In this document: positions 22,882 to 27,147 of the stretch, in pieces
Layout: each line of letters starts with the position of its first letter
Numbering within the stretch: the stretch's first letter is position 1
DNA from: Fimenecus sp045531435
GTDB lineage: Bacteria; Bacillota; Clostridia; Oscillospirales; Acutalibacteraceae
DNA: 27,147 nt
Assembly: GCA_045531435.1 (NCBI GenBank)
Contig: JAZSDZ010000016.1
Location: forward strand, 1-27,147
Direction: 5' to 3'
Translations under genes and position numbers: made by a program
Notes under the pieces: model-generated
Told to the model about the DNA's origin: nothing
Seen by the model: only the letters and a program-made list of their open reading frames with translations
The model's database searches: none

Positions 22882-23879
22882 GCCATTCTAATATAAGCAT
22901 TTTTGTTCCACATAAGGGCTGTCCTAACGACTGCAGTTTCTGTAATCAAAGGGCAATAAGCGGACAAACTGTGTCTGCAACACCTGATGATGTGACAAAA
23001 GCAGTAGAAACGGCAATTGAATATAATGTGAATCCGAAAAATACGGAAATAGCATTTTTCGGTGGTAGTTTTACGGCGATTGAAAGGGAATATATGTGTT
23101 CTCTTTTAACCGCCGCAAAGCATTTTTTAGATACCCTCGGATTTAAGGGAATTAGGGTGTCAACAAGACCCGATTGTATTGATAACGAGGTGCTTACTGT
23201 CCTTAAAGGTTATGGCGTAACTGCCATTGAATTAGGTGCTCAGAGTATGGATGACGATGTGCTTTCTGCTAATCGCAGAGGTCATACGGCAGATGATGTA
23301 AGACGGACATCTGCACTCATAAAGCAATATGGTTTTGAATTGGGATTACAGATGATGACAGGTCTTTACAGAAGTGATTTCAGTAAAGATTTATACACAG
23401 CGAAGGAAATCATAAAATTAAAGCCTGACACGGTACGGATTTATCCCACAGTAGTTCTCAAAAATACTCATTTAGGTTATTTGCAGGAAGTGGGTGAATA
23501 CAATGCACCTACGGCAGAGGAATCTGCACCATTTTGTGCTGACCTTCTGCAGATGTTCAACGAGAATAATATCAGGGTCATAAAATTAGGACTTCACAGT
23601 AGTGAAACAGTTGAAAGTGATATGATTGGTGGTGCTTATCATCCTGCATTCCGTGAACTTTGTGAAGGGTGCATATATCTCCGTAAAATCCTGCAAAAAT
23701 TAGAGAAAAAAGACAAAAAGGGCACTTATACTGTTTTTGTCAATGAAAAAGCCTTATCAAAGGCAAAAGGGCAACAGAAAAGAAACGAAAAAGCATTGAA
23801 AAATCAAGGATTTCATTGTATAATAAAAGGTAATGAAAATTTAGAAGAATTTGAAGTTAAGGTTGTAGAAAATAAATGA
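22878..23879 (+). CDS. Elp3-like radical SAM protein without acetyltransferase domain
   Basis: The protein has 333 residues. The [4Fe-4S] motif is GCPNDCSFCNQ (C15, C19, C22), near the N-terminus as in Elp3/COG1243 relatives. It continues with AFFGGSFTAI, VSTRPD, ELGAQSMDDDVL and RRGHT, the Elp3/MiaB-like core. Residues after about 285 are Lys-rich with no GNAT acetyltransferase motifs, so this is the short form that usually lies next to rnc and smc in Clostridia. The substrate is unknown; tRNA modification is a guess based on fold relatives and the neighbouring trmFO and rnc. It overlaps both neighbours by ATGA, so it is translationally coupled. Confidence 0.9.
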   Translation: MSHSNISIFVPHKGCPNDCSFCNQRAISGQTVSATPDDVTKAVETAIEYNVNPKNTEIAFFGGSFTAIEREYMCSLLTAAKHFLDTLGFKGIRVSTRPDCIDNEVLTVLKGYGVTAIELGAQSMDDDVLSANRRGHTADDVRRTSALIKQYGFELGLQMMTGLYRSDFSKDLYTAKEIIKLKPDTVRIYPTVVLKNTHLGYLQEVGEYNAPTAEESAPFCADLLQMFNENNIRVIKLGLHSSETVESDMIGGAYHPAFRELCEGCIYLRKILQKLEKKDKKGTYTVFVNEKALSKAKGQQKRNEKALKNQGFHCIIKGNENLEEFEVKVVENK

Positions 23880-26800
23880 TTTTAAAATCAATTACAATGC
23901 AGGGCTTTAAGTCCTGTCCGGAAAAAACAGTACTTCAATTTAATAAAGGAATAACAGGAGTTGTTGGTCCTAACGGTAGTGGAAAAAGCAATATTTCTGA
24001 TGCTGTCCGTTGGGTTCTTGGTGAACAGTCAACAAAGAGTCTTCGTGGCTCTAAAATGGAAGATGTTATTTTCAGTGGTACAAAGTTCCGTAAAGCAACA
24101 GGCTTTGCCGAGGTTACACTTTGTCTTGATAATACTGACAGAACACTTGGAAAAGATAGCGATGAAGTAAGCATTACAAGACGATTTTATCGTAGTGGTG
24201 ACAGTGAATATAAAATTAATGGTGAAAGCGTAAGACTTCGTGACATTAATGAGCTTTTTATGGATACAGGTCTTGGTCGCGACGGATATTCGATGGTCAG
24301 TCAGGGTAAGATTGCTGAGCTTATTTCTTCAAAATCAGGTGAACGCCGTGAAATGTTTGAAGAAGCAGCAGGTATCTCTCACTTCCGTTATAAAAGACAC
24401 GATGCACTTAAAAGACTTTCACAGGCTGAGGAAAATCTTGTCCGATTAAGAGATATTTTGTCAGAGCTTGAAAGTCGTGTAGGACCATTAAAAATTCAGA
24501 GTGAAAAGGCACAGAAGTTTTTAGTTCTTGCTGAAGAAAGAAAAAATCTTGAAATAGGTATCTGGCTTTATAATCTTGAAAAAACTCAGGAAAAATTAAA
24601 GGAACAGGACAGAAAAATCGATATTGCTTCTGTTCAGTATAAGGATGCACAGCGCCAGCTTGAAGAAATTGAGCAGAAGATGAACAGCATTATCGAAAAG
24701 AATCACGAAATCAATGTGAAGATTGAAGAAGTCCGTTCATCAACATCTCATTTCGAAGAACAGGCTGCCGAGCTTGAAGCACAGGCAAAGGTTTACGAAA
24801 ACTCAATTTTACATAACAACGAGTCTATTGAAAGACTCGAAAAGGATAAATTGTTGGCAAATCAGGATGATGCAGACATTGATGCTCAGGTAAAGGAAAC
24901 TGAAGAGCAGAAACAAAAGTCTATGGAAGGTCTTGAAACAGCCAACAAGAAACTTGAAGAACAGATTGCTGAAATCGAAAAGTTGCAGGTTGAAAACAAC
25001 GAATTCGCAACAGTTGCTGCTGAACTTGCAAAGGAAATTTCACTTCTCACAGTAAGTCTTGCTGATAATCGTGTTATAAGTGAAACAGCAAATTCACAGA
25101 TTGAAGAAATTAAAACAAGAATTACTGCAATTGACGAAATTTTAGGTAATCGTAAAGAAACTGTTTTAGCACTTGAAGAAAAGAAAAATGAGACTAAGGC
25201 TGCACTTGATGAATGTATCGAAAAAATCAACGAGTATAAAAATGCAGTTGAGGGTTACAAAATCAAGGTGCAGACAAGAACTGAAAAGAGTGAAAAAGTA
25301 AAGACCGAAATCAACACTCTTCAAAGTGAAATTGACCGTAAGAATGAAAGAATAAGAATTCTTGATGACCTTGAAAAGAATATGGAGGGTTATCACGGCT
25401 CTGTCCGTAGTGTTATGAAGGAAAGTAAGCGTGGAGCATTGAAAGGTATTCACGGACCACTTTCACAGCTTATTACGGTTAAGGATAAATATTCAGTAGC
25501 AGTTGAAACTGCTCTTGGTGTTGCATTACAGAATGTTGTTGTTGATAATGAAAACGATGCGAAAAAGGCTATCGCTTTTCTTAAAGAATCTCACGGCGGT
25601 CGTGCAACATTCTTACCACTCACAGCAATTAAGTCAAGACGCCTTGATGACAGTGACCTTGACGATTGCTATGGCTATGTAAATATTGCGTCTGAACTTG
25701 TAGCTACTGACGGACAGTATAGAGATATTATCGAAAATCTTCTCGGTAAGACTGTTGTCTGTGAGGATATGGATTCTGCAATTTCTATGGCAAAGAAATA
25801 CAAGAACAGATTTAAGATTGTTACACTTGATGGTCAGGTTATCAATGCCGGCGGTTCAATGACCGGTGGTAGTAAGGCACAAGGTGTCGGAATGCTCAGC
25901 CGTGCCAACGAAATAGAAAAGCTTACTGCAAGTGTAAAGGACCTTGAAAGCAAGAAAGAAAGTCTTTTAATTCAAGCAAAAATGCTTGGTGAGGATTTGG
26001 CTTCTGCCGTTGCTGACCTTAATGGTATTGAAGGTGATATACTTTCTGCTAACGAAGAAAAAATTCGTCTTGAGGGTGAATATAATCTTGCTGCCCAGCA
26101 GTATGAAACATCTTCAAGTGGCGTTGGTGAGCTTATCGAGGAAGAAAGAATACTTACAGAAAGAATTGAAAAAATAAAGGAAGACAGTGTTACTGCAAAG
26201 GTACGAGTTGAAGAACTTACATCTGAAATTGCCGACAAGGAAAAGAGCCTTGAAGCAGTCAGCGGTGACAGAGAAAGTCTTGCTGCAGTTCGTGAAGAGC
26301 TTTCACAGAAGGCTGAACAGATTCGTCTTGATATTTTAAGTTTCCAGAAGGATATTGAATCTGCTGACGATAATATTCGTCGTCTTAATATTCTTAAAGG
26401 CTCACATTCTGACCGTCTGGAAGAGCTTGATAATGAAATCGAAGCATTTAAAAATAAGAATATCTGGCTTACAAATGATATTGAAAGCTTGCGTAAATCT
26501 GCTGAAGAACTTCGCAAACAATGTGGCGATGCAAAGACAGATGTTGAAGAATTGCTTGAAGCCCGTACACAGCTTGAAAAGGAAAACACAGACCTTCGTA
26601 ATCTTGAAAAAGAAAAGAGTTCTGAAAGAGAAAGAATCAGCGGTGAACTTGCTCGTCTTGAAGAACGAAAGGCTACAATGCTCAACGAGTATGAGGAGTA
26701 TAATGCTAAACTCTATGATGAGTATCAGTTGACAAGACGTGAGGCAACAGCCCTTGAAATCGTTATTGAAAACATCGGTGACGCAAGAACCCGTCTTTCA

Positions 26801-27147
26801 GCACTCAAAAATGAAATCAGAGGATTAGGCTCAGTAAATGTTTCTGCTATTGATGAATACAAGGAAGTTTCCGAAAGATATGAATTTATGTCAGAGCAAA
26901 TCGGGGATGTTGAAAAATCAAAGGCAGAGCTTATAAGACTTATTGATGACCTTACAACAAAGATGAGTGTTCAGTTCCGTGAACAGTTCCAGAAAATCAA
27001 TGTGGCATTCGGTGAAACCTTTGCCGAACTCTTCGGTGGTGGTAAGGCAGAGCTTGTTCTTGAGGACGAGATGAATGTCCTTGAATGTGACATTGAAATC
27101 AAGGTGCAGCCACCAGGCAAAAATGTTCAGAACATCAACCTGCTTTC
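23876..27147 (+). CDS. smc: Chromosome partition protein Smc (3' end missing)
   Basis: 1090 codons are open to the window edge. The N-terminal ATPase half has Walker A GPNGSGKSNI (31-40), AVRWVLGEQS and the Q-loop region SQGKIAEL. Two long coiled-coil arms, rich in Glu and Lys, flank the hinge (about 505-675, with GIHGPLSQLI and INAGGSMTGGSKA). The C-terminal part ends with IKVQPPGKNVQNINLLS, just before the ABC signature. The signature, Walker B and D-loop (about 95 residues) lie outside. Smc forms a DNA-entrapping ring with ScpA and ScpB. The frame is continuous at the start, hinge and end. ATGA overlap with the radical SAM gene. Confidence 0.97.
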   Translation, partial: MILKSITMQGFKSCPEKTVLQFNKGITGVVGPNGSGKSNISDAVRWVLGEQSTKSLRGSKMEDVIFSGTKFRKATGFAEVTLCLDNTDRTLGKDSDEVSITRRFYRSGDSEYKINGESVRLRDINELFMDTGLGRDGYSMVSQGKIAELISSKSGERREMFEEAAGISHFRYKRHDALKRLSQAEENLVRLRDILSELESRVGPLKIQSEKAQKFLVLAEERKNLEIGIWLYNLEKTQEKLKEQDRKIDIASVQYKDAQRQLEEIEQKMNSIIEKNHEINVKIEEVRSSTSHFEEQAAELEAQAKVYENSILHNNESIERLEKDKLLANQDDADIDAQVKETEEQKQKSMEGLETANKKLEEQIAEIEKLQVENNEFATVAAELAKEISLLTVSLADNRVISETANSQIEEIKTRITAIDEILGNRKETVLALEEKKNETKAALDECIEKINEYKNAVEGYKIKVQTRTEKSEKVKTEINTLQSEIDRKNERIRILDDLEKNMEGYHGSVRSVMKESKRGALKGIHGPLSQLITVKDKYSVAVETALGVALQNVVVDNENDAKKAIAFLKESHGGRATFLPLTAIKSRRLDDSDLDDCYGYVNIASELVATDGQYRDIIENLLGKTVVCEDMDSAISMAKKYKNRFKIVTLDGQVINAGGSMTGGSKAQGVGMLSRANEIEKLTASVKDLESKKESLLIQAKMLGEDLASAVADLNGIEGDILSANEEKIRLEGEYNLAAQQYETSSSGVGELIEEERILTERIEKIKEDSVTAKVRVEELTSEIADKEKSLEAVSGDRESLAAVREELSQKAEQIRLDILSFQKDIESADDNIRRLNILKGSHSDRLEELDNEIEAFKNKNIWLTNDIESLRKSAEELRKQCGDAKTDVEELLEARTQLEKENTDLRNLEKEKSSERERISGELARLEERKATMLNEYEEYNAKLYDEYQLTRREATALEIVIENIGDARTRLSALKNEIRGLGSVNVSAIDEYKEVSERYEFMSEQIGDVEKSKAELIRLIDDLTTKMSVQFREQFQKINVAFGETFAELFGGGKAELVLEDEMNVLECDIEIKVQPPGKNVQNINLL

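Noticed and set aside
25972..26685. 237-codon Ser/Arg-rich frame on the minus strand inside smc
   Set aside because: Antisense shadow of the Glu/Lys-rich coiled coil. The plus strand is clearly smc with a continuous frame.

Overview
The window looks like the chromosome of a low-GC Gram-positive bacterium in the Clostridia, probably an Oscillospiraceae/Ruminococcaceae-type gut anaerobe. This rests on AT-rich codon use, strong GGAGG ribosome binding sites, sigma-A promoters close to consensus, TrmFO (folate-dependent) rather than TrmA, and the gene order infC-rpmI-rplT ... dprA-topA-trmFO-rnc-radical SAM-smc. The genus is an inference.

Layout. Positions 1-1732 (minus strand) carry the 5' end of rpsU (ribosomal protein S21) with a perfect consensus promoter, a small hypothetical ORF, and a PHP-family metal-dependent phosphoesterase with its own promoter. 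Positions 2070-14945 (plus strand) are the unusual part. One good promoter is followed by an N-in/C-out single-pass membrane protein, a giant secreted protein of 1672 residues, ten consecutive paralogous secreted proteins of 148-176 residues (called P1-P10 here), and a 547-residue secreted protein. That last protein has an Asp-Asp-Pro repeat stalk, calcium-type thrombospondin-3 repeats and a C-terminal membrane anchor. A strong intrinsic terminator closes the block. Positions 15125-15210 hold a palindromic intergenic repeat. Positions 15364-16747 are the classical infC-rpmI-rplT operon with an attenuator-type leader, a non-AUG (AUC) start for infC and a terminator. Positions 16762-27147 are a tightly packed housekeeping operon: a TrmH/SpoU-family RNA methyltransferase, dprA, topA, trmFO, rnc, an Elp3-like radical SAM protein and smc (cut by the window end). 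Four of its junctions are ATGA overlaps and one is an 8-base overlap.

The main result is the 2.1-14.9 kb locus. P1-P10 share a 23-residue Sec signal peptide and one beta-rich domain. Its marks are a [WY]xV[TS][IY]PA-x5-W start, a central YSxxSQL-x-x-G motif, a second Trp in most copies, and a last strand of the type Y-x-[DG]-x-[LIV]-[TS]-[FY]-[TS]. The same domain forms the C-terminal ~125 residues of the giant protein, and the anchored 547-residue protein carries the same type of signal peptide. I read this as one surface-assembly system: a large modular protein, many interchangeable small subunits, and membrane-anchored end pieces. The layout resembles the WxL (csc) surface clusters of lactic acid bacteria and listeriae, but I see no WxL motif, LPXTG motif or sortase. 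Function is unproven. Possible roles are a surface filament, a cell-wall coat, or a substrate- or host-binding layer.
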